The translations under genes and the position numbers were made by a program. From contig JAHYJF010000111.1 in assembly GCA_019428955.1 (NCBI GenBank), positions 1 through 10,347 on the forward strand: a stretch of DNA of 10,347 bases, read 5' to 3'. The DNA is from Burkholderiaceae bacterium (GTDB taxonomy: Bacteria > Pseudomonadota > Gammaproteobacteria > Burkholderiales > Burkholderiaceae_E). Every line of letters begins with the position of its first letter. Position 1 is the stretch's first letter. Of the stretch, positions 1-6,614 are shown in pieces. A model generated the notes under the pieces. The model was given only the letters and a program-made list of their open reading frames with translations, had not been told where the DNA came from and ran no database searches.

Positions 1-13
1 CGGCCAGCGGCCG

Positions 14-427
14 TTAGCGCTCCGCGGTCGCGCTCGCCTGCTCGAGGTTGCTCTCGGCACGCGCCAGCTGGGCGTTGGCGCTGTCAAGCGCAGCCTGGTA
101 GAGCGCCGGATCGATCAGGAACAAGGACTGTCCGGCGCGCACTTCGCTGCCTTCGGTAAACTGGCGCTTGAGTACCACGCCGCTCACCCGCGCCCGCACC
201 TGGGCCACGCGCTGGGCTTCAACTCTGCCCGGCAACTCGCTGCTCAGGGCGACAGCCTGGGGGGCAACACTGATCACGCCCACCGCTGGCGGTGGCGGCT
301 TTCCGCCATCCGGGGCGGCGCCGGGTGCCTTGTCCTTGGCGCCACACGCGCTCAGCGCCAAGGCTGAAAGCGCAATCATCAAGGTTAATGAAAAACGAAA
401 ATTTGTTCCTGAGTAGGCTGAGATCAC
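14..427 (-). CDS. RND efflux periplasmic adaptor lipoprotein (MexA/AcrA type), N-terminal part ended by an in-frame stop
   Basis: This is the membrane-fusion subunit that links an inner-membrane RND pump to an outer-membrane channel. I chose the GTG at 427 because AGAGG lies 10 nt upstream and the resulting 28-residue leader is a good lipoprotein signal: Arg11, a hydrophobic stretch, then lipobox LSAC with Cys28. The longer frame to 553 adds 42 residues that do not look like a signal peptide. After a Pro/Gly-rich linker (about 30-49), residues 65-112 match the first lipoyl-like half and beta-barrel entry (ELPGRVEAQRVAQVRARVSG, then a segment ending in LIDPALYQAAL). Residues 108-137 start the alpha-helical hairpin. 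The frame stops at TAA (14-16) after 137 residues, while the family has about 370-400. Codons past the stop read RPLA, as in the family's RYxxL motif, so the stop replaces a Tyr codon. The rest of the gene, and probably the pump, lie outside the window. Family call is firm; functional state is uncertain. Confidence 0.85.
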   Translation of the reverse strand: MISAYSGTNFRFSLTLMIALSALALSACGAKDKAPGAAPDGGKPPPPAVGVISVAPQAVALSSELPGRVEAQRVAQVRARVSGVVLKRQFTEGSEVRAGQSLFLIDPALYQAALDSANAQLARAESNLEQASATAER

Positions 428-619
428 GGACGTTGAACCTCTGGCAAGCTGGTTATCAAGGCCTCGAACGGGGCCAGCGACAATGCGGGGCAAATAGGGG
501 GTGCCGCAGAGTATACCCTTAGCAGTTATCGATGCCCCCGGCTCCGCCAGCAAGCCCTGGGACGCGGTACATTCCAGTTAGGAATCAAAATAGGCCGGCC
601 GCGAGCCGGAACATTCGCC
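428..619. other. Divergent intergenic region between the adaptor and SDR genes
   Basis: These 192 bases separate two divergently transcribed genes and must hold both promoters. The adaptor's likely ribosome binding site (AGAGG on the minus strand) sits just upstream of its GTG. I see no convincing -35/-10 pair, long inverted repeat or extra gene. The open frames crossing it have no family resemblance. Confidence 0.4.
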
Positions 620-1366
620 ATGAGCAAAGTCATGTTGGTCACCGGCGCGAGCCGCGGGATTGGAGCCGAGATCGCGAAGCTGGCGGGCCGCTCCGGATAC
701 AAGGTCGGGGTCAACTGGCACAGCAGCGAGGACGCGGCACGCGCAGTCGTCGACGAAATCTGCGCCGCGGGCACAGAAGCGGTGGCACTGCAGGCAGACG
801 TCGGACGGAGCGACGAGGTGCGGCGCATGTTTGCGGAGCTCGATGCAAGATTCGGTGCGCCCGACGTTCTGGTCAACAACGCCGGGGTCACGGCGAGTTT
901 CCGAGTCGAAGAGGCTGATGAGGAGCGCCTCGAAACGCTGCTGCGCGCAAATGTCTACAGCGTCTTCTTCTGCGCGCGCGAGGCGGTACGGCGGATGTCG
1001 ACCCGCCATGGCGGCAGGGGCGGCGCGATCGTCAATATCTCCTCGGTCGCCTCGCGGCTTGGCGGGCGCGTCGGGGGCTCAGCCTATGCTGCCTCAAAGG
1101 GCGCGGTCGACATCTTCACGGTCGCGCTCGCCAAGGAAGTTGGCGCCGAGGGTATCCGGGTCAACGCGCTGCGGCCCGGACTGATCGCGACCGAGATCCA
1201 CGCGGTGCACGGGGGATTGGCCGCGATGGAAAAGCTCGCCCAGAGCGCCGTTCCGATGGCCCGCTCGGGCGCCCCCGCCGAGATCGCTGCCGCCGCGTTG
1301 TGGCTCGCGTCGGACGCTGCGTCCTACGTGCACGGGGCAATCCTCGACGTTTCCGGCGGACGCTAG
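620..1366 (+). CDS. Short-chain dehydrogenase/reductase, YgfF-like
   Basis: This is a 248-residue classical SDR, an NAD(P)(H)-dependent oxidoreductase of the cytoplasm, full length for the family. It shows the cofactor motif TGASRGIG (residues 8-15), Asp60 in LQADV, NNAG (86-89), Asn111, the catalytic Ser142 in NISSVASRLG, and Tyr156 with Lys160 in YAASK. PG(186-187) followed by T191 is the usual post-active-site turn, and the C-terminus ends with the SDR-typical VSGGR. The central and C-terminal parts (GGxGGAIVNxSSVASRLG, RVNxxRPGxIxTExHA) resemble E. coli YgfF, a putative glucose-type dehydrogenase of unknown physiological substrate, so the substrate cannot be named. The ribosome binding site is weak (CGGAA about 6 nt before the ATG). 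The gene stands alone, divergent from the efflux adaptor, and ends only 3 bp from the convergent pirin gene. Confidence 0.9.
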   Translation: MSKVMLVTGASRGIGAEIAKLAGRSGYKVGVNWHSSEDAARAVVDEICAAGTEAVALQADVGRSDEVRRMFAELDARFGAPDVLVNNAGVTASFRVEEADEERLETLLRANVYSVFFCAREAVRRMSTRHGGRGGAIVNISSVASRLGGRVGGSAYAASKGAVDIFTVALAKEVGAEGIRVNALRPGLIATEIHAVHGGLAAMEKLAQSAVPMARSGAPAEIAAAALWLASDAASYVHGAILDVSGGR

Positions 1367-1369
1367 CCC

Positions 1370-2245
1370 TCAGGCCAGCCGCCCATCCCGGAAATCGTTG
1401 AGCGCCTGGTAGATTTCCTGCTCGGTGTTCATCACGAACGGGCCGTATTGCGCGATCGGCTCGTTGAGCGGGCGGCCGGCGATCAGCAGCGCCCTGGTTT
1501 CGCCGACGGCCTTGAGCACCACTCCGTCGCACTGGGAATCATTGGCGAGGATCGCCATGCGTTGCACCGGTACCTGCTCGGTGTCGATGCGCAGTTCGCC
1601 GCGATACACATACACGAAGGCATTGTGTCCCGCCGGCAGAGCCTGCTCGAAGCTGGCTCCAGCCGGCAGGTGCAGGTCAAGATAGAGCGGCACCGTGGCC
1701 TCGCGCGTCACTGCGCCCGTGATGCCATGGCTCTCGCCGGCGATCACGGTCACCTCCACCCCGGTCGCGGTCGTGAAACGCGGCAGGTCGGCGGCGCCGA
1801 AGTCGCGATACCAGGGGGCGCTCATCTTGTCCTTGCCGGGGAGATTGAGCCAGAGCTGAAAGCCTTCCATGACCCCCTCCTCCTGCTGCGGCAACTCGGA
1901 GTGGATCACCCCGCGTCCGGCAGTCATCCATTGCACGCCACCGTTCTCGAGCAGGCCTTCATTGCCGGCACTGTCGCGATGCTGCATCCGGCCGGCGATC
2001 ATGTAGGTGATAGTCTCGAAGCCACGATGGGGATGATCCGGGAAGCCGCCGATGTAGTCGTCGGGATTGTCGCTGCCGAAGGCATCGAGCATCAGGAACG
2101 GGTCGAGCCGGCGTTGCAGCGGCTGGGTCAGCACCCTGGTCAGTTTCACCCCATCGCCGTCCGAGGTCGCCCGACCGGCGACCAGTCGTTCCACTTTCCG
2201 GGGCTCGGTTACCCGCGCGCTGCGGGTGGCGGTATCGGTAGTCAT
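1370..2245 (-). CDS. Pirin family protein (bicupin)
   Basis: This is a 291-residue pirin, a cytoplasmic two-cupin protein that binds one metal; some bacterial members act as quercetin 2,3-dioxygenases and others are regulators. The metal ligands are visible: His71 and His73 in DHPHRGFET, and His115 and Glu117 in GRGVIHSELP, with the spacing known from human pirin and E. coli YhhW. FQLWLNLP (129-136) is another family signature, and the second cupin lies at about 185-265. The ATG at 2245 is preceded by AAGGAG with a 5-nt spacer; an earlier GTG at 2251 overlaps that site and is unlikely. The gene follows the azoreductase with a 43-bp gap in the same direction, so the two are probably co-transcribed. 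A shared role in quinone or flavonoid-like aromatics is plausible, but the substrate is not shown by the sequence. Confidence 0.9.
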   Translation of the reverse strand: MTTDTATRSARVTEPRKVERLVAGRATSDGDGVKLTRVLTQPLQRRLDPFLMLDAFGSDNPDDYIGGFPDHPHRGFETITYMIAGRMQHRDSAGNEGLLENGGVQWMTAGRGVIHSELPQQEEGVMEGFQLWLNLPGKDKMSAPWYRDFGAADLPRFTTATGVEVTVIAGESHGITGAVTREATVPLYLDLHLPAGASFEQALPAGHNAFVYVYRGELRIDTEQVPVQRMAILANDSQCDGVVLKAVGETRALLIAGRPLNEPIAQYGPFVMNTEQEIYQALNDFRDGRLA

Positions 2246-2250
2246 GTTCA

Positions 2251-2256
2251 CTCCTT
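2251..2256 (-). promoter_or_regulatory. Ribosome binding site of the pirin gene
   Basis: The minus strand reads AAGGAG, then 5 nt, then ATG at 2245. This selects the ATG over the in-frame GTG at 2251, which lies against the Shine-Dalgarno sequence itself. Confidence 0.75.
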
Positions 2257-2288
2257 GTTCTCGCGGCTGGAACCAGCCGGCCGGCGAT

Positions 2289-2888
2289 TCAGGCGAATGC
2301 CGCAGCGAGGTTCGCTTCGGCTTCTGCCAGGCCCTGCCTGACTGCGTCGGGTCCCATGTTCAGGCCCTCAGCGTAGATGAAATGCAGGTCGGTCATGCCG
2401 AGAAACCCTAGCACCGTCTTGAGATATGGCACCTGGCTGTCGGTCTCGGAGTCACGGTGGCGACCACCGCGGGCGAGCGCCAGGTAGACCGTCTTGCCTA
2501 CGAGCAGTCCCTGTGGCCCCTGCTCGGTATAGCGAAAGGTTACGCCGGCCCGGGCGATGGCATCGATCCAGTTCTTCAACTGGACCGGCACGCCGAAGTT
2601 GTACATCGGAACGCCCAGCACCAGCGTATCGGCTTCCTGGATCTCGGCAATCAGTGCGTCGTCGAGAGCCACGCGCGCCGCCTGTTCAGCGGTGCGATCA
2701 GCCGCCGCGGTGCTCAGGGCCGCCAGCGCCGCATCGTCCTGGGGCGGCAGTGGTTCGCTGGCCAGGTAGCGCACTCGCACGCTGGCCGCGGGATCTTCGG
2801 CGCGCAGGCGCGCCACGATCGAGTTCGCGACAAGGGTCGAATTGCCGCCCGCACGGCGGACACTGGAATTGATCTGCAGGATCTTCAT
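2289..2888 (-). CDS. azoR: FMN-dependent NADH-azoreductase / NAD(P)H:quinone oxidoreductase
   Basis: This is a 199-residue AzoR-type flavodoxin-fold enzyme, close to the usual 200 residues. It uses NADH through FMN for two-electron reduction of quinones and azo compounds in the cytoplasm, and is usually linked to resistance to thiol-reactive or electrophilic aromatics. Visible motifs are the phosphate-binding start (INSSVRRAGGNS, residues 6-17), the FMN-loop signature PMYNFGVPVQLKNWID (94-109), GVTFRYT (115-121), the ARGG loop (139-142) and the dimer segment with LGFLGMTDL near 160-168. The ATG at 2888 has GGGAG 7 nt upstream; the frame runs upstream to 2960 but that part has no homology-like features and overlaps the promoter region. 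It is the first gene of a likely azoR-pirin operon and is divergent from a LysR regulator 81 bp away, an arrangement typical of LysR target genes. Confidence 0.92.
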   Translation of the reverse strand: MKILQINSSVRRAGGNSTLVANSIVARLRAEDPAASVRVRYLASEPLPPQDDAALAALSTAAADRTAEQAARVALDDALIAEIQEADTLVLGVPMYNFGVPVQLKNWIDAIARAGVTFRYTEQGPQGLLVGKTVYLALARGGRHRDSETDSQVPYLKTVLGFLGMTDLHFIYAEGLNMGPDAVRQGLAEAEANLAAAFA

Positions 2889-2969
2889 AGCATTTCTCCC
2901 AAATGGTGGTGAGTAACTGGGATGAAGTTTATTATTGTCAGATTCGCAACATAAGCCCATTTATCGGAT
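2889..2969. promoter_or_regulatory. azoR / LysR divergent promoter region with candidate LysR box
   Basis: The 81-bp gap is clearly more AT-rich than its surroundings. At 2935-2949 it contains TTG-N9-CAA, a dyad whose inner T-N11-A spacing fits the LysR-family consensus; outer TTAT...ATAA bases (2932-2954) add some further symmetry. The position between divergent genes fits an operator for both. I could not assign clear -35/-10 hexamers. Confidence 0.45.
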
Positions 2970-3935
2970 ATGATCGTTCCACCAATGGCACAATTTGACC
3001 CAAACGACCTCCTGATCTTTGCCGCCGTCGCCGACGGCGGCAGCTTCAGCCGCGCTGCCGAGCGCCTCGGACTGCCCCGCTCCACGGTATCGCGCCGCAT
3101 TGCCTTACTCGAGGAAAGGCTCGGACAGCGGCTGCTGCTGCGCACTACCAGGCGGGTTACGATCACCGAGTTCGGCCAGAAGTTGCTCGAGCACGCTCGC
3201 CAGGTCGCAGCCGAAGTGGCCGCCGCAGAGGCGTTGGGCGAGCATCACCAGGTGCTGCCCAGCGGTAGGCTGCGAGTGTCCATTCCCAGCGACTTCGCCA
3301 ACATCCTTCTGGTCGACATGTTCGCGGCCTTCGTGGCGCTGCACCCGGCCGTCACGCTCGAACTCGATCTGTCGCCGAGGCGGGTGGACCTGCTGGCGGA
3401 GAACTTCGATGTCGCCGTGCGCATAGGCAAGCTGCCCGATGACGGTTTGCTCGCCGCGCGACGGCTCGCGATCATGCCCAGCGGGCTCTACGCCGCGCCG
3501 TCATACCTGGCCGAACGCGGCGACCTCCATTCTCCTGAGGAGTTGATGGCCCACAACGCCTTGCGGCTGATCTCTTCCAGTGGCGAGGCGGTGGGCTGGA
3601 CCCTGCTGCGCGACGGTCAGCGTTGGGAGGGCGCCCCGCCCTCGCGGACGGCGGCCAACTCGCCTGAGTTGTTGATGCGCCTGGCCGCTGCCGGCGCCGG
3701 AATCGCCCCGCTGCCCGAGTTCTTCGCCGCGCCGGCGGTACGCGGCGGAGAGTTGCGCCGTGTCCTGCCCGACTGGTCGCTGCCGGTATTCACCGCCTGG
3801 GCGGTGTTCCCGGGACGACGCCTGATGGCCGCCAAGACCAGGGCTTTTATCGACATGCTGGTCGCGGCGCTGAACTCCTGCAATGAGGACGCACGAGCGG
3901 CGGCCGACTCGCGCCGTGGCGCGACCCGGGCGTAA
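2970..3935 (+). CDS. LysR-family transcriptional regulator
   Basis: This is a LysR-type DNA-binding regulator of 321 residues from the ATG at 2970, or 316 from the ATG at 2985; neither has a strong ribosome binding site, so the exact start is open. The N-terminal winged helix-turn-helix is clear (about residues 12-70: FAAVADGGSFSRAAERLGL, then STVSRRIALLEERLG, RLLLRTTR and FG). A linker helix follows (70-92), then the periplasmic-binding-like effector domain (about 98-300), which starts LRVSIPSDF. The sequence resembles the CrgA/AaeR-like branch. The C-terminal tail, rich in Ala and Arg, is slightly longer than usual. It is divergent from azoR-pirin, so local regulation of that pair by an aromatic or quinone-like effector is the simplest inference; the effector cannot be read from the sequence. 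Confidence 0.92.
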   Translation: MIVPPMAQFDPNDLLIFAAVADGGSFSRAAERLGLPRSTVSRRIALLEERLGQRLLLRTTRRVTITEFGQKLLEHARQVAAEVAAAEALGEHHQVLPSGRLRVSIPSDFANILLVDMFAAFVALHPAVTLELDLSPRRVDLLAENFDVAVRIGKLPDDGLLAARRLAIMPSGLYAAPSYLAERGDLHSPEELMAHNALRLISSSGEAVGWTLLRDGQRWEGAPPSRTAANSPELLMRLAAAGAGIAPLPEFFAAPAVRGGELRRVLPDWSLPVFTAWAVFPGRRLMAAKTRAFIDMLVAALNSCNEDARAAADSRRGATRA

Positions 3936-3981
3936 AGGACGACGCTCGTCGGGTGAACGCCGCCGTGGAAGACATCGGCGC

Positions 3982-4009
3982 TTGCGCCTATTGCCGTTAG
4001 TGCGATACT
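3982..4009 (+). promoter_or_regulatory. Possible sigma-70 promoter of the CigR-like gene
   Basis: TTGCGC (3982-3987) and GATACT (4004-4009) are separated by 16 bp and lie about 28 bp before the start codon. The -35 match is poor (3 of 6) and the -10 fair (4 of 6), so this is only a candidate. Confidence 0.25.
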
Positions 4010-4037
4010 GCCCCGACTCGTTCAACAGGGGTGGCGC

Positions 4038-4505
4038 ATGAAGATACCCAAGATCCGTACCGCACTGACGCTGGCGATGGTCTGCGCCGGCCTGCTCGGC
4101 GCCAACGCCGCGATGGCCGACAAGCCGGGGCGCGGCGGCGGCAAGGACAAGCACTCCAACAAGGAACGGCGCGAGGACCGGGCAGAGGTCAAAGTCTACT
4201 TTGGCGACTCGCAGCGCACGGTCGTGCGTGATTACTATGGCAAGCCCGGGCGCGGCGGCAAATGTCCCCCGGGGCTGGCCAAGAAACACAATGGCTGCGT
4301 GCCCCCGGGCCATGCCAGGCGGTGGTCCAAGGGAGAGCCGCTTCCGAGCGACATCGTTTACTACCCGGTACCGCAGTCAGTCGTCGTGCAACTCGGCGTG
4401 CCGCCGGCCGGTCACCGTTACGTACGAGTCGCGGGTGACATTCTGATGATTGCGATCGGAACCAGCATGGTGGTCGACGCGATCCAGGACCTTGGCGGCA
4501 TGTAA
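4038..4505 (+). CDS. Secreted CigR/RcnB-family protein
   Basis: This 155-residue protein has a Sec signal peptide (KIPK n-region, hydrophobic core 8-23, likely cleavage after AMA at 25-27) and should be periplasmic or envelope-exposed. The mature N-terminus is basic and Gly-rich, with the six-residue unit KPGRGG twice (29-34 and 69-74). Next is CPPGLAKKHNGCVPPGHA (76-93), a Cys pair in mirrored CPPG/CVPPG motifs, common in these small proteins. The C-terminal part (about 98-152, with GHRYVRVAGDILMIAIGT) is the RcnB-like fold. Relatives include E. coli RcnB (nickel/cobalt homeostasis) and Salmonella CigR (anti-virulence), but most members are uncharacterised, so the role here is unknown. AGGGG sits 6 nt before the ATG. 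It is monocistronic in appearance, downstream of the LysR gene and convergent with the GFA gene. Confidence 0.8.
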   Translation: MKIPKIRTALTLAMVCAGLLGANAAMADKPGRGGGKDKHSNKERREDRAEVKVYFGDSQRTVVRDYYGKPGRGGKCPPGLAKKHNGCVPPGHARRWSKGEPLPSDIVYYPVPQSVVVQLGVPPAGHRYVRVAGDILMIAIGTSMVVDAIQDLGGM

Positions 4506-4583
4506 TCCGGCAGCGCCGGCAGCAACCAGATGTGTGTCGCCACTCCACCGGCCAGAGCCATCTTTGGCTCGGGCCGCCGCTGC

Positions 4584-5006
4584 TCAGGTCTTGGGCGCTC
4601 GGTTCTCGGGGTAGCAATCGGTCGCCAGATCGATGTGCATCCACGGCCGCGCGCTCTTGGTCCAGATGTTCATCGTCACCTTCATGTGGTTCGAGTCGTC
4701 GAGCGTCCCGACCTTGATGACCATCACTTCGGGCATCGTCGCGCGCTGGCTATAGATCGGCGAGCCGCAGTCTCCGCAGAAATAGCGATTGAGCGTGTTG
4801 CCACTGGCCGCGGTGTCGGCAAAGACCTTGAGGTTTCCCGCAGTGAACGTCACCGCACTGGCGGCCGCCACGGCGTTGTGCATCGCGCCGCTGCCGGACG
4901 ACTTCTGGCAATTGGTGCAGTGACAGGCGATGATGTTCTGGAGCGGCTGGTTGACCGTGTAGCGGATCTTCCCGCACAAGCAACCACCGGTGATGGGGTC
5001 AGACAT
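4584..5006 (-). CDS. GFA family (CENP-V/Mss4-like) zinc protein
   Basis: This is a 140-residue cytoplasmic protein of the GFA family, named after glutathione-dependent formaldehyde-activating enzyme; most small members have no proven activity. All seven conserved cysteines are present: Cys9 and Cys11 in GGCLCGKIRY, Cys28, Cys30 and Cys33 in CHCTNCQKSSG, and Cys77 and Cys80 in RYFCGDCGSP, expected to hold zinc in the beta-sandwich. The ATG at 5006 is fixed by a strong AAGGAGG (5011-5017) 4 nt upstream. A -10-like TATGAT on the minus strand (5050-5055) has no clear -35 partner. The gene is single, convergent with the CigR-like gene (78-bp gap) and divergent from the crystallin gene. No formaldehyde or glutathione gene is nearby, so a detoxification role is not supported by context. 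Confidence 0.88.
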   Translation of the reverse strand: MSDPITGGCLCGKIRYTVNQPLQNIIACHCTNCQKSSGSGAMHNAVAAASAVTFTAGNLKVFADTAASGNTLNRYFCGDCGSPIYSQRATMPEVMVIKVGTLDDSNHMKVTMNIWTKSARPWMHIDLATDCYPENRAPKT

Positions 5007-5257
5007 GTCTCCTCCTTGATGACAAGTTGGCGATACTTGCAGGCCAGTGATCATACCCTGACGTTCGTCGGGAATCGCCAGACAACTGGTCGTGGACCGG
5101 CTCACCGCAAGTGCCGTAGGCGTAGGACAGCGCCCACATCGAATGGCGCTGCCGTCCGCTGTTCGCGTCGCGGAATCGCCTCCAAACTTGGCTTATCCTA
5201 GAGGCAGCGCGGACGAACTTGATCTGCGCCGCATTATGTTGCTTGCAAGAGGTAAAT
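5007..5257. other. Intergenic region between the GFA and crystallin genes
   Basis: The 251 bases separate divergent genes. They hold the GFA ribosome binding site and the crystallin gene's AGAGG. Short dyads such as GACG-TT-CGTC (5060-5069) are too small to interpret. I see no gene or convincing promoter pair in it. Confidence 0.35.
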
Positions 5258-6364
5258 ATGAATTCACGAATCAAGACATTGCTGGCCATGACCACGCTCC
5301 TCGTGGCCACCCACGCGAACGCCCAGCTTACCTTCTTCGAGCGCGAAGGCTTCGGTGGCCGGTCGTTCACGGCTAACGGGATGGTGGTTAATTTCGAGCG
5401 CTATGGCTTCAATGACCGCGCTTCCTCGGTCGACGTGCGAGACGGACAGTGGGAAGTATGCGAAGACGGGGGCTTTCGCGGGCGTTGCGTGACACTGCGC
5501 CCCGGGCGCTATCCCTCGTTCGCCGCGATGGGGTTGAACAACCGGGTGTCATCGGCGCGGCCGGCGGGACGCCACGAATCCCGCTATGAGCGGCACCCGG
5601 CTCCACCGCCGATAGTTGCCCAGATAACGTTCTTCGAGCGCCGGGGCTTCGATGGTCGATCTTTCACGTCGATGGGCGAGGTGCGCAATTTCCGGCGCTT
5701 TGGTTTCAACGACGTTGCGTCGTCGGCAGAAGTGATCGGCGAGCGCTGGGAAGTCTGCGAGGAAGTACGATTTCGCGGTCGCTGCGTCGTGCTGCGCCCA
5801 GGTCGCTATCCGAGTCTGGCCGCCATAGGCCTAAACAATAGCGTCTCGTCGACGCGGCCGGTGGGCACAGACATCCGTATCGAGGAACGCCGCTATGCGC
5901 CCGCCCCGGTGGCAGCACCCGATTTCCGGCGTCGCGACGAGGAGCGGATCTATCAGGTGCCGGTAAGCTCGGTGCGCGCGGTAGTTCAGGAGCAGGAGCG
6001 CCGGTGCTGGATCGAGCGCGAACAGGTCGCCGTCGAGCGCAACAACACGGCTCCGGGTGCGATTGCCGGCGCCGTCATTGGCGGCATTCTCGGGCACCAG
6101 ATAGGGCGCGGCACTGGCAAGGATCTCGCCACGGTGGGTGGCGCGCTGGCCGGCGCCGCCGTCGGAGCAAACCTGGGTCGCGACAGTTCCGGCACCCAGG
6201 TGCAAACCCAGGATGTGGAGCGCTGCACGAGCGCACCCAGGTCTGCCCGGCCGGACTACTGGGAAGTCACCTATGTCTTCCGCGGCCAGGAACATCACGT
6301 GCAGATGACCACCCCTCCGGGAGAAACAATCGATGTCAACGAGCGGGGCGAACCGCGCTTCTGA
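5258..6364 (+). CDS. Secreted protein with two beta/gamma-crystallin domains and a glycine-zipper module
   Basis: This 368-residue protein begins at ATG 5258, with AGAGG 5 nt upstream. A Sec signal peptide (cleavage after ANA, residues 20-22) points to the periplasm or outer membrane. Residues 23-104 and 122-203 are two beta/gamma-crystallin domains, 57 of 82 positions identical by hand count. Each has two Greek-key motifs (FFERxGFxGRSF; WEVCExxxFRGRC), and each motif has the calcium signature N/D-N/D-x-x-S/T-S: NDRASS (52-57), NNRVSS (94-99), NDVASS (151-156) and NNSVSS (193-198). An Arg/Glu-rich stretch (205-262) leads to a glycine zipper (about 267-307, GAIAGAVIGGILGHQIG and GGALAGAAVGANLG), then a domain ending YWEVTYVFRGQEHHVQM...ERGEPRF as in 17-kDa antigen/SlyB-like envelope proteins. 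Calcium binding, envelope stabilisation or stress protection are inferences. Confidence 0.9.
   Translation: MNSRIKTLLAMTTLLVATHANAQLTFFEREGFGGRSFTANGMVVNFERYGFNDRASSVDVRDGQWEVCEDGGFRGRCVTLRPGRYPSFAAMGLNNRVSSARPAGRHESRYERHPAPPPIVAQITFFERRGFDGRSFTSMGEVRNFRRFGFNDVASSAEVIGERWEVCEEVRFRGRCVVLRPGRYPSLAAIGLNNSVSSTRPVGTDIRIEERRYAPAPVAAPDFRRRDEERIYQVPVSSVRAVVQEQERRCWIEREQVAVERNNTAPGAIAGAVIGGILGHQIGRGTGKDLATVGGALAGAAVGANLGRDSSGTQVQTQDVERCTSAPRSARPDYWEVTYVFRGQEHHVQMTTPPGETIDVNERGEPRF
5324..5866 (+). repeat. Tandem duplication of the crystallin domain inside one gene
   Basis: The units are 5324-5569 and 5621-5866, each 246 bp coding 82 residues, with no indels between them and a 51-bp Pro/Arg/His-rich spacer. 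Protein identity of about 70 percent suggests a fairly old internal duplication kept under selection, since all calcium-site residues are retained in both copies. Confidence 0.8.
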
Positions 6365-6527
6365 CAGCACAGCTGGACCACCGGGGAGGCGGTTCCGCGT
6401 CGTCCTGAGCGGTGTCGCGCTGGTCATGGCAGCGTGCACCAGCGCCCCGCCTGCGCCGAGCGCCAGCGCCAGCGCCGCAATGCCGCCCTCGGGCGCCATT
6501 ATTGGACAGACGAGCGAGCAGCGGTAA
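6333..6527 (+). CDS. Possible small lipoprotein overlapping the crystallin gene end
   Basis: The frame encodes 64 residues and overlaps the last 32 bases of the crystallin gene. GGGAG lies 9 nt before the ATG. Residues 19-34 (RRFRVVLSGVALVMA...) form a basic-hydrophobic leader ending in VMAAC, an acceptable lipobox with Cys35. The predicted mature part is short, Ala/Pro/Ser-rich (APPAPSASASAAMPPSG) and disordered-looking. The 18 residues before the Arg pair are unusual for a lipoprotein leader, so an internal start may be used, although no good start codon was found. Translational coupling to the crystallin gene is suggested by the overlap. No family is recognised, and a chance frame in high-GC DNA is a real alternative. 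Confidence 0.4.
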   Translation: MSTSGANRASDSTAGPPGRRFRVVLSGVALVMAACTSAPPAPSASASAAMPPSGAIIGQTSEQR

Positions 6528-6614
6528 TACGAATTTATGCTTTGCTTTTTCAGCGCCGCTGGCGAGGCAAGCGACGCGGCTCGCGCGTGGAGGCCACTGC
6601 CTCGATCGCGCGAC

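Noticed and set aside
428..553. N-terminal extension of the efflux adaptor to 553
   Set aside because: The extra 42 residues come before a clear lipoprotein leader that has its own GTG and ribosome binding site, so an extension would bury the signal peptide.
592..616. GC-rich palindromic GGCCGGCC and nearby GCCGG repeats before the SDR start
   Set aside because: Short GC palindromes are frequent in DNA of this composition, and it has no fixed spacing to a promoter or gene start.
1448..2341. A 297-codon plus-strand frame over pirin and the azoreductase end
   Set aside because: It is antisense to pirin, whose metal-binding motifs are intact, and shows no family features of its own.
3501..4313. 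A 270-codon minus-strand frame across the LysR end and CigR-like gene
   Set aside because: It crosses two well-supported plus-strand genes and their gap and has no start signal or domain, so it is a shadow frame.
6538..6570. T-run next to a small hairpin (CAGC-GCC-GCTG) as a terminator
   Set aside because: The T-run precedes the hairpin on the plus strand, and the minus strand has A residues after it, so the order is wrong for an intrinsic terminator in either direction.
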